Program-made: the position numbers and the translations under genes
Notes under the pieces: model-generated
Database searches by the model: none
Told to the model about the DNA's origin: nothing
What the model saw: the letters and a program-made list of their open reading frames with translations, nothing else
In this document: in pieces, positions 47,319-58,218 of the stretch
How positions within the stretch are numbered: position 1 is the stretch's first letter
How the letters are laid out: each line of letters starts with the position of its first letter
Source: Brachycybe producta
Taxonomy: Eukaryota; Arthropoda; Diplopoda; Playtdesmida; Andrognathidae
DNA length: 64,000 nt
Assembly (NCBI GenBank): GCA_036925085.1
Contig: JAUPFP010000013.1
Coordinates: forward strand, 1,675,001-1,739,000
Reading direction: 5' to 3'

Positions 47319-48199
47319 GTGGCTGGTTTTTTTTTTAGTTTGAAGGAAAAAAAACCAAATTAACCAGGTTTTTTTTTTGGTTTAAACATGCTTTTCTTTT
47401 ATTTAAATCATAAAATGTGTTTTTTTTTTAAATAAAATTACTACACTGACTATAAGACACTGGGACACTGGGAATTGTATATTTTTGCATTTTGTGCATA
47501 TTTTAATTTTTTATTTAAAGATCAAATACTAATGTAATATAAATATTAAAGTAATTAAACTAATAATTCCATTAACCAAAATCGTCGGAATAATGTGTGT
47601 GGTCAGCAATGATTAACATAGACATAATTATTTAGGGTAGGAGTGACCACTCTAACAAAGTTGGAGAGATTTTTGCACGAACAGATTCTTCTTACTGGTC
47701 ATTTGTTCCTAGGGAGATTCGACAATGGAACTCGCTTGCCGGGGATTTTGTGCAGGGAAAACGTATTTTATGGGAGTCATAATTTTTGTTTTGTTTTGAC
47801 AATGCATATATTTGCAGCATTAAAAAAATATTGAAATTTTCTTTGGGTTTATATCAGTGGGGTTTTATATTTTCTGGTTTTGACAATGCATTTTCTATGC
47901 TGCACTTGGACTTTTGTCCCTCTGCCATAGGCCTTTATGGCTGCTTGCAGAGTAATTAAAAAAACCTTTCAGTTACAATCTGCAACTCCTATGACCTTTA
48001 TGAGTCACAGTATGACCTTATGTAATGAAGCATATTGTGGGAATGAAGGCTGATTTTGTTTGCATATTAAAAACCAATAGATTCAGTACAATTTACAACA
48101 AGAAAAAATAGTTTCTAGTTAAAACCAAAGGTTTACTTAAAAAAAACAAGTGGTTAAAACCATGGTTCTAACCACAATGGTTAAAACCAAGTCACTCTG
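47319..48199. mobile_element. Possible hAT-like element enclosing a LINE fragment
   Basis: The left end CAGGGTGGCTGGTTTTTTTT and the right end read in reverse, CAGAGTGACTTGGTTTTAAC, resemble the CAGGGTG-type ends of hAT elements; both ends are followed by GGTTTAAACC-like words. Outside lie CTAATGAT and, offset by two bases, TTAATGAT. No hAT transposase is visible. Confidence 0.5.
47632..47960 (+). mobile_element. LINE 3' fragment (ORF2 C-terminus and 3' UTR)
   Basis: Codons around 47670-47780 read ARTDSSYWSFVPREIRQWNS then LAGDFVQGKRILWES, ending in TAA at 47778. This is the last conserved block of many LINE reverse-transcriptase proteins (CR1/L2/Jockey type), normally R-T-x-x-x-x-x-SF-x-PR-x-I-x-x-WN-x-LP. 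The following 3' UTR has GCACTTGGACTTTTGTCCCT and GGCTGCTTGCAGAGTA. It is strongly 5'-truncated; upstream reverse-transcriptase motifs are absent. The exact clade cannot be set from this fragment. Confidence 0.7.
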
Positions 48200-48319
48200 C
48201 ATTAATGATATGTTAAAAGTATTTTAATGTCATCGATATCTTTAAAAAGAAAAGATTTTAACGGCTATTTGAACATTACCAGCAAATTTAAGACGGCTCC
48301 ATAGAAAAAAAAATACTTG

Positions 48320-48630
48320 TGTAAATGCAAGGTAGATGGCGCCATTGCAACCTCCATAGGTGGAAAACTACACTCGTTGAAATAGAATAGAATACATCCT
48401 TCTAGCTATAAAAAGCGTCCAAAACAACCTATTATCAACAAGTGACACATTTACTCAAGACGACATATTACTGAAGAGGCACGCGTTGAAATAGCGACAA
48501 GCAATTAAAAGTTTGTCACGTGAAAAAAGGAAGAAGGTGAATCAGCGTTGAAGAGTGTCAGTACAGTTCTATGAGGGAGGGCTAGTGGCGCCCCATCTAA
48601 TGCTACAGGGACAAAATAAATGATCTACTT
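48320..48630. other. GC-richer island with GGCGCC words at both ends
   Basis: AGATGGCGCCATTGCAACC at the left and, in reverse from the right, AGATGGGGCGCCACTAGCC suggest a short inverted pair around a ~270-bp unit. A TATAAAAAG word occurs near 48409. No open frame of interest; probably an old transposon or a non-coding transcript. Confidence 0.35.
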
Positions 48631-48639
48631 GCATTCTTA

Positions 48640-49890
48640 ACTTCTGAACAAAGACGGCAGTTGAATTGGTTTTCAAATCGGCTTAAAAATTCTAATTGTT
48701 TTTTAAAAAAATATTGTTTTTAAAAATAAATTTATATTATTCATCTACTATTTTTGTCTCAACAAACTTTGAACCTATTCTTAATGTTGCTTTAAAAAAT
48801 TTTTACGTTCCTTATTATTACGACCGTATTGTAAAAAAGCTGCTTTAAATTAAAGCTAAGCTTGAAACATGACATAAGTCGAAACTTTCTAGAGTGCGTT
48901 TCTGCCGAGTTGTTAAGTTTAGCTTTATTTTAACTTAACTTTGTCTCTCGTTGACACTTTAAAAAAATTAGTTGAAAATTAGTCATTCTACAGAATCACT
49001 AGTCAATGTCCAGAACCAGCAATTCTCTAATCAAGCTGCACAATTGTCATTGTTTTAGATTATGCAGACTTGCTTAAAACAGTAAGCTAATATACATAAT
49101 ACTTTAATGATACTATCTGGATTGAGTTGTTGTGTTAGACATTCTGCATATTGCCTAAGACGCTATCAATATGTGCAGATTTAAAATCGAAATATATGAT
49201 GGGTTTTTGCACATTGACTGAGTGATTCTGTTGAATGGCGGTCACATATTACATTTGTGTCCGCATTGATCTCAATGAGTATCTTAAAATAACTTTTAAG
49301 TTGGCAAATCAACCATTTTCTATATGGCCACACGATATATGCCGTCAAAAAACACTATCGGAAATTGTGTATGTAGCTATTAAGTTCGTATGGCGTGACA
49401 TATAAGAAAGTTCTGCACTCTTATAAGGTGTGGAGGAGTTACTCTTTTGACAGGACCCAAGGATGAAGACTGACAGTCAGAAGAAAAAAAAAAAAAAAAC
49501 GAGAGTGAGGTTGGGAGAATGAGTGGGAGAGATGGAGAAAGAGAGAAAGATCCGAAATGAACAGGCCAGCAGCCATCATAAATCACGTTTAAATTTGATC
49601 ATATTAGCAGTTGTTGTTTGTTACATTAAAGAAAAAAAAATGGTACCAAGTGCCAAATTTTCTTCAGGTCTTGTGCACTAAAGAAATGTACGGAAAGGTT
49701 TTCAATTTAAAAAAAGAAGACTAATTTTTTGAAAGGCTTGTTTTATTTATAACTTAAAAAAAACTGCTTACACGGAAAGGTCAGTTATCAGGGTACTGAA
49801 TTTTGTTTACGTCCACTTTTTTTTTCTTCAACACACTTATAAAACAATCTGATTGTACAAAACATAATCTGCAACCCACACAGATAATGC
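48640..49890. other. Intergenic DNA
   Basis: No gene or defined element seen; a poly-A and GA-rich patch lies at 49480-49550. Confidence 0.45.
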
Positions 49891-49895
49891 ATATA

Positions 49896-49981
49896 CACTG
49901 TGAACGAAAAAAAAAAAAACGAACCTCTATAAATACTACAATAACATATGAAGAGGTTCGTTTTTTTTCCCGTTCACAGTG
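49896..49981. mobile_element. Very small Tc1/mariner-type MITE (86 bp)
   Basis: Both flanks are TATA. The ends CACTGTGAACG and CGTTCACAGTG are perfect inverted repeats, followed by A-rich runs and a second pair, CGAACCTCT / AGAGGTTCG. The same terminal word recurs alone at 52613 (CACTGTGAACGACGAC). Confidence 0.75.
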
Positions 49982-50195
49982 TATACATATTATAATTTAC
50001 TAATAACTATGGGCTGAACACACCCTGTATAATGTATATGCATTTTTATACTCAAAAGTGTGCACATATTTTCACACATTCTGGTATTTCAGTAATTTGA
50101 GTGCTAATATGCAAGCGCACATTTTCACACCAGTGATGGAAATACATATCATGTAGGTACATTTTTCAAATTCAGTCACTAAAGCTTGTTTTTCC

Positions 50196-50429
50196 TAAGA
50201 TAGTGGTACCGTAATATGGCGGCCATAATAGAACGGTAAATGACGTCACAAAAAAAACTCGTTTTTTATGTAGATGTAAAGGGATGCGGTTTTTTCGAGA
50301 CAGGTAATTGCACCACCACCGCGCTCTCGAGATAACCTCACATTCATTTACATATATGAAAACGGGTTTTTTGTGTGACGTCATTTGCCGTTCTATTACG
50401 GCCACTATTTTACGGTATCGCTTTCTTAA
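50196..50429. mobile_element. MITE with ~90-bp inverted repeats carrying TGACGTCA
   Basis: Left arm includes GGTACCGTAATATGGCGGCC and AACGGTAAATGACGTCACAA; the right arm in reverse has GATACCGTAAAATAGTGGCC and AACGGCAAATGACGTCACAC. The loop has CACCACCACCGCGCTCTCGA. No open frame, clear duplication not found. Confidence 0.85.
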
Positions 50430-50612
50430 CGAAACCCTAATTAAATTTTTGTTTTTGGAAGTGGGGCGCACGCAAAATGGTATTCAGCAACGTTTTAATT
50501 GCTTTTGCAACATTTTCGTGTCTCTAAACAAAGTATATCTTTAGTCAAGGTCATGTTACAGACTCCTGTTTACAGACTAATGAGTTTAAATGGAAGCAAA
50601 CCTTTACAATTA

Positions 50613-50813
50613 CAGTAGAATTTCTATTAACCGGACTAAATGGGACTGGACCTGGTCCGGATAATTGCTGTTTTTTAACTTTAATTTAAATTTCTCCTTC
50701 ACTATTGGGAAATTAATTCAAAACATTGATACTGGTAAACTTAAAAAGAACATTTATATTATGATGAAGGCCGGTCCGGATTACCGCGATCCGGATAATT
50801 TGAGATTCTATTG
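50613..50813. mobile_element. pogo/Tigger-type MITE (201 bp)
   Basis: Flanked by TA on both sides. Ends are CAGTAGAATTTCTATTAACC and, in reverse, CAATAGAATCTCAAATTATC, each followed by CCGGA-rich sequence (GGTCCGGATAATTG; CGGTCCGGATTACCGCGATC). This is the standard pogo/Tigger end type, with no transposase left. Confidence 0.85.
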
Positions 50814-50829
50814 TATATTTACACATTTT

Positions 50830-51389
50830 TCACTCCCCTTTGAACACATTTTCGTTTACACGTCCACAAAAATACATTTTCATCCAAATACACTAGGCAC
50901 TTGTAACTTAAAACACGCACATTTTAACACAGATACATATTCATTGACAACATAGCTAATTTATTTTTTATACACAAACATTTTTTCACATCAAATGTAG
51001 ACACACTTGACAAACTTGCATGCTTACATACCTATTTTCACTCCAAACGCACACATAATGTATTATTGTTGTTGTTCAAAAAAATAATCATATGATTAAA
51101 ACCCACTTTAGATAAATGATGTTGTTTGTGTCTCAACCATTTTAGATAATGTTTATTTTTGGTTATTGCTTGCTGCTGCTGCTGTTGCTGCTATTTACAA
51201 GTTTGATGTTGAACTTGAAAAGTTAATGATTCCAATTTTTGTTGCACCGTTATTGTTGTTTTTATATATGTTAATTGAATTTTTTTTTATTGTCAAAAAG
51301 GTTTTAAATTTGGACAATTTCGTGTGTGTGTGTGTGCCAAAGACAACAACAAAAAAAAGTGAAAAGAAGTAAAACCAAATTAACCAACA
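50830..51389 (+). promoter_or_regulatory. Upstream region of the SBK-like kinase
   Basis: Rich in ACAC words (50830-51060), then (GCT)n near 51172 and (GT)n near 51324. The 68-codon frame at 51166-51372 has an Ala and hydrophobic run with no family match; it is probably 5' UTR or upstream sequence. No TATA box chosen. Confidence 0.3.
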
Positions 51390-52502
51390 ATGACGACTCA
51401 TCACAAACGCACTTACAGCATTCATAAAGTGAGAGAATTGAAATTGCAGGAAATCTCTCTTGATCGAGATTATCAGTTACTTCAGTTGGTCGGTGAGGGT
51501 TCTTATGGTAAAGTCCACTTGGCCGAACATAGACAGACCGGAAGTAAAATCGCCTTGAAGGCTGTATCCAAGGAACACACTAAATTAAGAGACTTTCTTC
51601 GAGAGTTTCATTACAGTTACTTTTTGTCTCCACATCGGAACATCCTCATTTCGTATGATGTTGCCTTTCAGACTGATTCTTACTTTATGTTTGCTCAAGA
51701 GTATGCTCCATTTGGAGATTTGGCCAAAATACTGGACAATGGAAATTTGGTTCTCGACGAAAGTGGTGTCAAGATGATTTGTCGTCAAGTGGCTTCCGCG
51801 TTAGAATTTATGCACAGTAAGGAACTTGTACATCGTGATGTGAGACCTCATAATGTACTTATTTTTGAGAAAGATTTCTCTAAAGTGAAATTGACCGATT
51901 TTGGATTGACCAGATTGTCCGGCACTTTGGTCAAGAAGACAAATGTTTGTTTGGCATATATGCCACCTGAAATCTGTGAGGCGCTTTACAATGAAGGTTA
52001 CACGGTAGAGACAAGTTCTGATGTCTGGCAGTTGGCAATTCTTGTTTTACTTTGTCTTCGAAGGCGTTTGCCGTGGCAGAGAGCGGACGTGGCCGATGTT
52101 AATTATAACGAGTTTGTTCAGTGGCAAAAACGAAAATCGACCAAGACGCCTTCAGTGTTTAAGGTGTTGTCTCAACGGTTGATGAGAATGTTGAGGCGCA
52201 TGTTAGAGCCAAAAGCTGAAAACAGAGCAACGGTCAAGGAACTGGAGAAATACATGAATGATCGGTGGTTAATTAAGGGTAGTTGCGGTACGAGTAGCAG
52301 TGATCGAGGACCGAGTAAGGAACGGAGTTCGAGAAGTGGTGGGGGTGGATCTTTGGCTGAAGATGGAGGAGGTTATCTCACCTTTAAGGATCGAAAGGAT
52401 TCGTTAGGAAGGTTACTCATGAGTTATGGTATCGAGACGACTATTGATTATGAAACGAAAAAGAAAAGAATTCGAGATTGGATTCTCACAACACCAACTT
52501 AA
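51390..52502 (+). CDS. SBK-family serine/threonine protein kinase, intronless
   Basis: A single open exon of 370 codons for a Ser/Thr kinase of the SBK (SH3-binding kinase) family, probable orthologue of the insect gene meng-po. The kinase domain covers about residues 29-294: glycine loop GEGSYGKV (35-42), Lys57 in IALK, Glu72, the family signature FAQEYAPFGDL (101-111), catalytic loop HRDVRPHN (148-155), DFG (170-172), PPE (192-194) and DVW (211-213). The catalytic loop has Arg152 where most kinases have Lys; Asp150 and Asn155 are intact, so activity is plausible but should not be assumed. A Ser/Gly-rich linker (300-325) leads to a conserved-looking tail, SLGRLLMSYGIETTIDYETK. The ATG at 51390 is the first in frame. 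AATAAA lies 37 nt past the stop. Confidence 0.9.
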   Translation: MTTHHKRTYSIHKVRELKLQEISLDRDYQLLQLVGEGSYGKVHLAEHRQTGSKIALKAVSKEHTKLRDFLREFHYSYFLSPHRNILISYDVAFQTDSYFMFAQEYAPFGDLAKILDNGNLVLDESGVKMICRQVASALEFMHSKELVHRDVRPHNVLIFEKDFSKVKLTDFGLTRLSGTLVKKTNVCLAYMPPEICEALYNEGYTVETSSDVWQLAILVLLCLRRRLPWQRADVADVNYNEFVQWQKRKSTKTPSVFKVLSQRLMRMLRRMLEPKAENRATVKELEKYMNDRWLIKGSCGTSSSDRGPSKERSSRSGGGGSLAEDGGGYLTFKDRKDSLGRLLMSYGIETTIDYETKKKRIRDWILTTPT

Positions 52503-52538
52503 TTTAAATTGTTCACAATCACACACATTTCAGTTTAT

Positions 52539-52544
52539 AATAAA
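52539..52544 (+). terminator. Polyadenylation signal of the SBK-like kinase
   Basis: AATAAA in CAGTTTATAATAAAAATTTC, 37 nt downstream of the stop codon. Confidence 0.6.
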
Positions 52545-52639
52545 AATTTCAATCTGAAAGTTTTATTTAAAATTGATTTATATGTAAATTTGCTAACAGA
52601 AAAAAAAGTCTACACTGTGAACGACGACTTTTTTTTAGA

Positions 52640-52855
52640 AACAATATTTACAAAGTTGGTTAGAAATTCAAATTGCAATTTATGAATATAATCATCTCAA
52701 TATCTTTTAAAATAAACTTTTTTATATTAAAATCGCTTTTCACTAAATATTAGCTGAAAAAATTAATAAAAAGTTGATCAGTGAATAATAAACTATAATA
52801 AAACGTTTATTTTAAAAGATAATATTAAGAATACTTGTATTTGAGAAAAAACGAA
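52640..52855. mobile_element. Foldback MITE family F1, diverged copy
   Basis: Core arms TCAATATCTTTTAAAATAAA and ACGTTTATTTTAAAAGATAA are reverse complements around 52765. It lies just beyond the kinase 3' end. Confidence 0.6.
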
Positions 52856-52869
52856 ACAAACAATGGTAT

Positions 52870-53480
52870 TTGTCAAGATGTTCTTTTTATATTTAAAAAA
52901 AATTAAAGAGAAAATACACAAAAAAAATGTCTTCATAATTTTCATATGAATCTATTTGAAATGCTTTTAAGCAAAATTTGCATTTCAATTTGCATAAAAA
53001 TTGGTAACACTGATTAGAATGTGTTGAAATTATTTCCAATTAATTTTGTATTGTACATGTGTATTCCTATATATAGACACAAGGTTGAACAAATATTTTA
53101 TAACACATCTGCATTAAGTGATTGTAATATATTAAAGTGCATTTAAAGTAAAAAATGATATGTTGACTTAAAGAAATGTATTTGAATACGTTAAGTATTG
53201 AGTAATAATTATCATATTTGCTAAGTACTTATTCGTTTATGTTTGCGTTTTTTTAAAAAAAAAACTATATTATTTTTGAATTTATAATTATATTTATTCA
53301 ATACTTCTGGTCAACATAAACGATGATGCGATTACGTTTGAATCGGCTAATAGGTAATTAAGGTTGCGCCTCGAAATAGGCAATCACTGCTAACATGAGT
53401 CTCTCTACTTAATTCTTTTGAAAATGGCTTGAATGGCTAGAATTTTTTTTTGGAAACAACTTATATCAAACTTTATATCA
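52870..53480. other. AT-rich intergenic DNA
   Basis: No gene seen. TTGCGCCTCGAAATAGGCAA next to TCACTGCTAACATG (53362-53395) is a small less AT-rich patch like others at 43130 and 47125. Confidence 0.4.
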
Positions 53481-53486
53481 GTAACT

Positions 53487-53830
53487 TAGGCGAGCGACTT
53501 TTTGTCGTTCAACAGCTTGTCGCAAGATGCAGCTACTCTCGATTGTCGCTTATATTCTTAAAACACTAGCGACATTTTGTCCCGCGACAGTATGCGTCAT
53601 GAAAAAACGAAATATACTTATAGAGTCTGTGCGACAATTTGTAGTTCATCTGCAAAGTTCTATTTGCGACAGTTGCGACGTAAAAAAAATGGAACAAGTT
53701 GCATCTTTTTAGACGCAGCTACAAAATTGTCGCACGTCTGTCTTGTGCCATTTGAAGCAGTGTGTTTCATTTTTTTTTCCGTCTTTTTCTTGTTGCGACA
53801 GTTCAACAAAAAAGTCGCTGGTTTATGGTT
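53487..53830. mobile_element. GTCGC-rich foldback element
   Basis: The left end AGCGACTTTTTGTCGTTCAA pairs imperfectly with the right end read in reverse, AGCGACTTTTTTGTTGAACT. Inside, GTCGC or its complement recurs about a dozen times (TTGTCGCAAGATGCAGC, ACTAGCGACATTTTG, TTTGCGACAGTTGCGACG). No coding frame is credible. Confidence 0.6.
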
Positions 53831-53834
53831 TTGT

Positions 53835-55600
53835 TGGTTAAAAAGGTTCATATTTTTTGTCTTTTTTTCAAACTAACATTTAAGAGATAATAAACATAAA
53901 AGTTATATGTAATCTTTGCTTTACTTTTTCTAGTTTGAAATAATTCCGGAAATTCCTTTAAATGTTGCTTGCAATAAAAAAATATTTTCGTGGGTTTTTT
54001 AAAAAAAGTCTCATAAACCTTAAATGATTTCTTCTTTTATCGTTACCATAACGTTATTTCCACAAGTTTTAACAACATTGATGTCAGTTATTAAATTAAC
54101 TATGATTGAATTACTTCAGATAAATAACACAATATTAGTCAGCAATTGTTTTATTGTTTGAAAATTTGAGTTTCCTGCGCATATGTTTAGTATATCAAAA
54201 ACTTGACAATTTAAATTAGCTTTTTTCTTTTGGTTAATCAAATTTTACAATTATATTACTTCTGACTAATATTTTTATAATTATTTGGTTAACTAAACGT
54301 AATTATTTATTTGAAAAAGAGAGAATATGAGGGCTTAGTAGAAGCCAACGGGAATAAGTAACATATATTTTTTTTAAATTTCAGATAATTACCACATTTT
54401 GTCAATTAAATGATAGAAGAATTTGGTAGATAAAAGAAATAAATGAAAAAAGCTGCTTTCATTGGTGTTTTATAGGCGTCAAAAATGGAACTATAATATT
54501 GATGATGTCCATGGAGAGGTCTCTTATTTTGAACTCAATTTACTCAGAATATGACTTTCGTCACTTATTCTCCTTGGCTTCTAAGCCCCTCCCTCATTCT
54601 CAAGTCACCGAATAACATTCTTCTATTTGTTTTTTATGTCAGAACTTGAACCACTTAAGTTTTTATTTGCAAAACTTTGTCTTAAAGAGTAGAGGAGTCT
54701 TTTTTTTTTCATCTTTTTATGATTATGGTTTATAAGATAATGAATTACATCACGCTTGAAAAGTGCCGACATTCTCATAGAATGAAATTACAATTATTTC
54801 TAGAGGCCGCCCCCACCCCAAACAAACGCTTTTTGTTTTATGCGTTTTTGACTATCTGTTTATATACACCGTTTGAAGAAAGGCGTTTTCATAATCCACA
54901 TTTTTTATGGCATCTGAAATGGCCCGTTTCACATGTTATTATTATTTTTTTTCCCCTTCAAAATTGCAGGCTTTTATTATAAATGTTACAAATCTCTTGT
55001 AATTTTTACATTTTTGCCTATAGAATGAAGGGTTTTATGCAAGCTTTTTTTAGGGGTGTTTGGGGGGGGGGGGTTCTTTTTGTTAAATGTGAAAGTTCAA
55101 TGTCAATCAGACATCAACTATCTATCTATAAATTTTTAAAAAGACAACAAAAGAGAATATTAAATGATATGCCTCCTCTCCTCTTTCTCTCATAGAGTAT
55201 AATGTATTTTTATATGCTGACTTTTTTAATTCAATTTTTGAACTTTTCATGTCTCTCATTCTTTGTCATGATGTCATGTCATTTATTATTGCATGAGAAA
55301 TTACAATAGAAAAAAAAGACAAACATCAAAAAAGCTCTTTTGTTTTGTGGTCATAATTTTAGAAATCTTTTGTTGTTTTCCTCTCCATAGAGAGTTGAAA
55401 TCAAATTTCAAACTCAATTTTTGTTTTTCTACTATAGAGTATAATAGAGACACACATAGATAAAAATCTGTATGATATTTAGGGCAAGGTCGTTATTTGA
55501 ATTCAAAACAAAAGTAATATAACGATCACACGTAATATTTTTTATTGAAGGTTGATTGTGTTTTTTAAGCTAAATATATTAAAAAAAATAAGCAAAAACA
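53835..55600. other. Intergenic DNA
   Basis: No gene recognised. A run of eleven G lies near 55060. Frames at 54719-54982 and 54983-55195 have no recognisable domain. Confidence 0.45.
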
Positions 55601-55601
55601 G

Positions 55602-55606
<5 letters not shown>

Positions 55607-55671
<65 letters not shown>
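55607..55671. repeat. (AG)n microsatellite
   Basis: A pure AG tract of about 65 bp. Confidence 0.95.
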
Positions 55672-55675
<4 letters not shown>

Positions 55676-55861
55676 ACTAATCTGCTTTTATTTTGATTGA
55701 CAATTAGTACAGCTAGATTTTTATCTTAACAACTAAAAATGATAATCTGTCATGTTTCAGATTTGAACAATTTGACAAACTTAACAAAATCTATACAATT
55801 AATAAGGGGTATTTGTCAATCTGCAAAATTCTTATAAAAAACATGATAAATTGAATCTATG

Positions 55862-55958
55862 TCCGATCGCTTTCTACAGCGCATGTGCATTCTTATAATG
55901 CATCAACTGAAGTTCTTTGGGGACTGCAATTTGTACATGCGCAGTAGGTAGCGACCTT
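55862..55958. mobile_element. Small inverted-repeat element (~97 bp)
   Basis: GATCGCTTTCTACAGCGCAT then GTGCA at the left pairs with the right end in reverse, GGTCGCTACCTACTGCGCAT then GTACA. Non-coding, duplication not seen. Confidence 0.55.
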
Positions 55959-56224
55959 GCATTATTTCAACTTTACTTCTATACTAAACGATACAAAAAT
56001 GTCAGCACATTTGCTATAGAGCTCTATTAATTTTACCAGTGTTGAAAGAAACAACTTTTCAAAGTAATTTATTTGAATCATTATTTACATCAGTGAATAA
56101 ACTACATTATTAATTAATTACATTTACAATTACAATTACTAGATAAAAAATATAATGAATCATTTTTTTTTACAGTTTTCGAATTACTTTTCAATTATAA
56201 ATCGGGGGAGAGAAAAAAAAACTT

Positions 56225-56515
56225 CACCTCATTAAGATGATTTATGAACAGCTGATTTTCTGTCTTGCAGGAGCAAAAAAGTACGAGAAGCTAGAAAGTA
56301 TTTTAGAAACTAGAAGGGGTAGCTAGCTCAATAATTGAAAAGTATTTTCAAGTTGATATCTTCAAAAATAAACTTTTTATATAACATAACGTGATAATAC
56401 CCTTCAGTGATTGAGTTACCTTTTTAGTTTATAAAACGCATTGAAGTTCCTTTCCATTTAGCAATTGAAATAGAAAATAATCAAGATTTCGAATGGCATT
56501 TTAAATCTTAATTGT
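56225..56515. mobile_element. Foldback MITE family F1, near-complete copy
   Basis: Left arm: TTTATGAACAGCTGATTTTC, TTTTAGAAACTAGAAGGGGT, TTTCAAGTTGATATCTTCAA, AAATAAACTTTTTATATAAC. Right arm: ACCCTTCAGTGATTGAGTTA, CCTTTTTAGTTTATAAAACG, CATTGAAGTTCCTTTCC. Confidence 0.75.
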
Positions 56516-56519
56516 AAAA

Positions 56520-57910
56520 ATGTCAATCACAATCGTTAGAAAAGTGAACACGGACTATCACGAGTCATTATTTCTGAGTATTTTCAGTCAAGTAACTGAT
56601 CGTAATACGAAAACGAAATTAATATCAAAATTCAAAAATGATTTCAAGTATTTTATAACGGAAAATTGTAATTAATTACAAATCACACACGTTTATAAAG
56701 TTTTGTAGTGAACTATTAATAACTTTTAAAAGTAATTTAATTACAGTAATTTATTAATTTTGGCAAATTACTTAACAGTGAATTAATCTAGGTTATCTAG
56801 AAAATTGAAGGTTTTGCACATTTTTTTATAATTATGAAGAATGATTTTAAACTTTGTTGGTTACATAATATAATAATATAAAAGCAAATCCTTAGTATGT
56901 CACAGTTTATGACCAGATGTTGCTATCACAAAGATGTACATTTTTTTTTCTTAGATATAAATCTGAATTACTGATGACAGTTATGACTGTTCCAGAGTGA
57001 TGATGACCTATAAAAAGAAATTATTCTTCAGTTAGGCTATATGGGAACAAAAAAAATCCTAATACTTTACCCACTTTCTGTGTATAAGACCTAGTTGTTT
57101 TTTTTTCTCACACATTTATACTCATTTATGATTATTATGGCTCGGATTTTTATGCGATATAAAGCCAATTATTTCTCTCAATCTGTGGCACAAAAAACCA
57201 ATTGTAAAGTTTTAATCCCGTTTAGAACAACCATCTATTATGATTTGTTCAATGAAAAACACTGCTTAGAGGCTAAAAATCTAGTTGACAACTGATAGTA
57301 ACCAGCCATTTTGATTAGAAAAAAAAGCCTAATTGCAGTTGTTCTTATTATAAAGATTATTTCACAATTGGCACATGGGCCATAAATTGCTTGATATTGC
57401 ATAAAAATTCGAGCCCTATTTATTACAACTTAACATAATATTGATACAATAAAAATAAAAATAATGATTAGTATACGTCCAATTTTTAAATAACATACAA
57501 ACTCAGTTTTTATGTAAGAAATTCCTAGCAGAAATTAAAATGATATAATGTATTTGCCTTTATATAAGAATATGAACTGTAGTTTGAAGAACTTTAGAAA
57601 ACGTGAGGGAAGAATTAAAATATTTAGGCAATTAAAAACAAAAGTAAAATATTATATAAATTCAATTAATTATACATGTAATGTGCAAATTTATTTTGTA
57701 ATTGTTGATAATTCAATAAATGTTTTAACGTTTATAACCGCTATTAATTTATTTTATAAAAAAAAAATAATTATTTATACTGAAAAAATGTAACTTTTGT
57801 ATTTATTTTGTATAATTTGCATACAACGTTTTTAAAATGGATGTGATAGTTTATATTTATTTTATTGTTATTAATATTTATTATTAATTTATTATATTGT
57901 ATGTTGACGT
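56520..57910. other. AT-rich intergenic DNA
   Basis: No exon, RNA gene or bounded element recognised. Frames here (57095-57295, 57548-57793) are Asn/Lys/Ile/Phe-rich, as expected from base composition. Confidence 0.5.
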
Positions 57911-57916
57911 GAAATA

Positions 57917-58088
57917 CAGGGTGTCCATAAAGTCTTTCTCTGATTACAAAAATCCACTGGACTGTTTAAGGGTTGGAAAACCGGTTAGTAAAAAAACTTT
58001 GAGTGAGGCGAAAACCGTTTTCTTGTACTTTGCATAGTTTGTGTATAGTGGATTTTTGTAATCAGGGAAATACTTTATAGACACCCTG
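57917..58088. mobile_element. mariner/Tc1-type MITE (172 bp)
   Basis: Flanked by TA on both sides. Ends CAGGGTGTCCATAAAGTCTT and, in reverse, CAGGGTGTCTATAAAGTATT, continuing into CTGATTACAAAAATCCACT on both arms. Nearly the whole element is palindromic. Confidence 0.9.
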
Positions 58089-58218
58089 TATAAGCCTATA
58101 CATATATTTTGTACTGTGTACATGACTATTGTGGTTTTTATATACAAGGTGTTCAGAAAATTAATATACAAAAAATGGCCATATATATCTAAGATAATGT
58201 AAATGATTAGTAAATATA

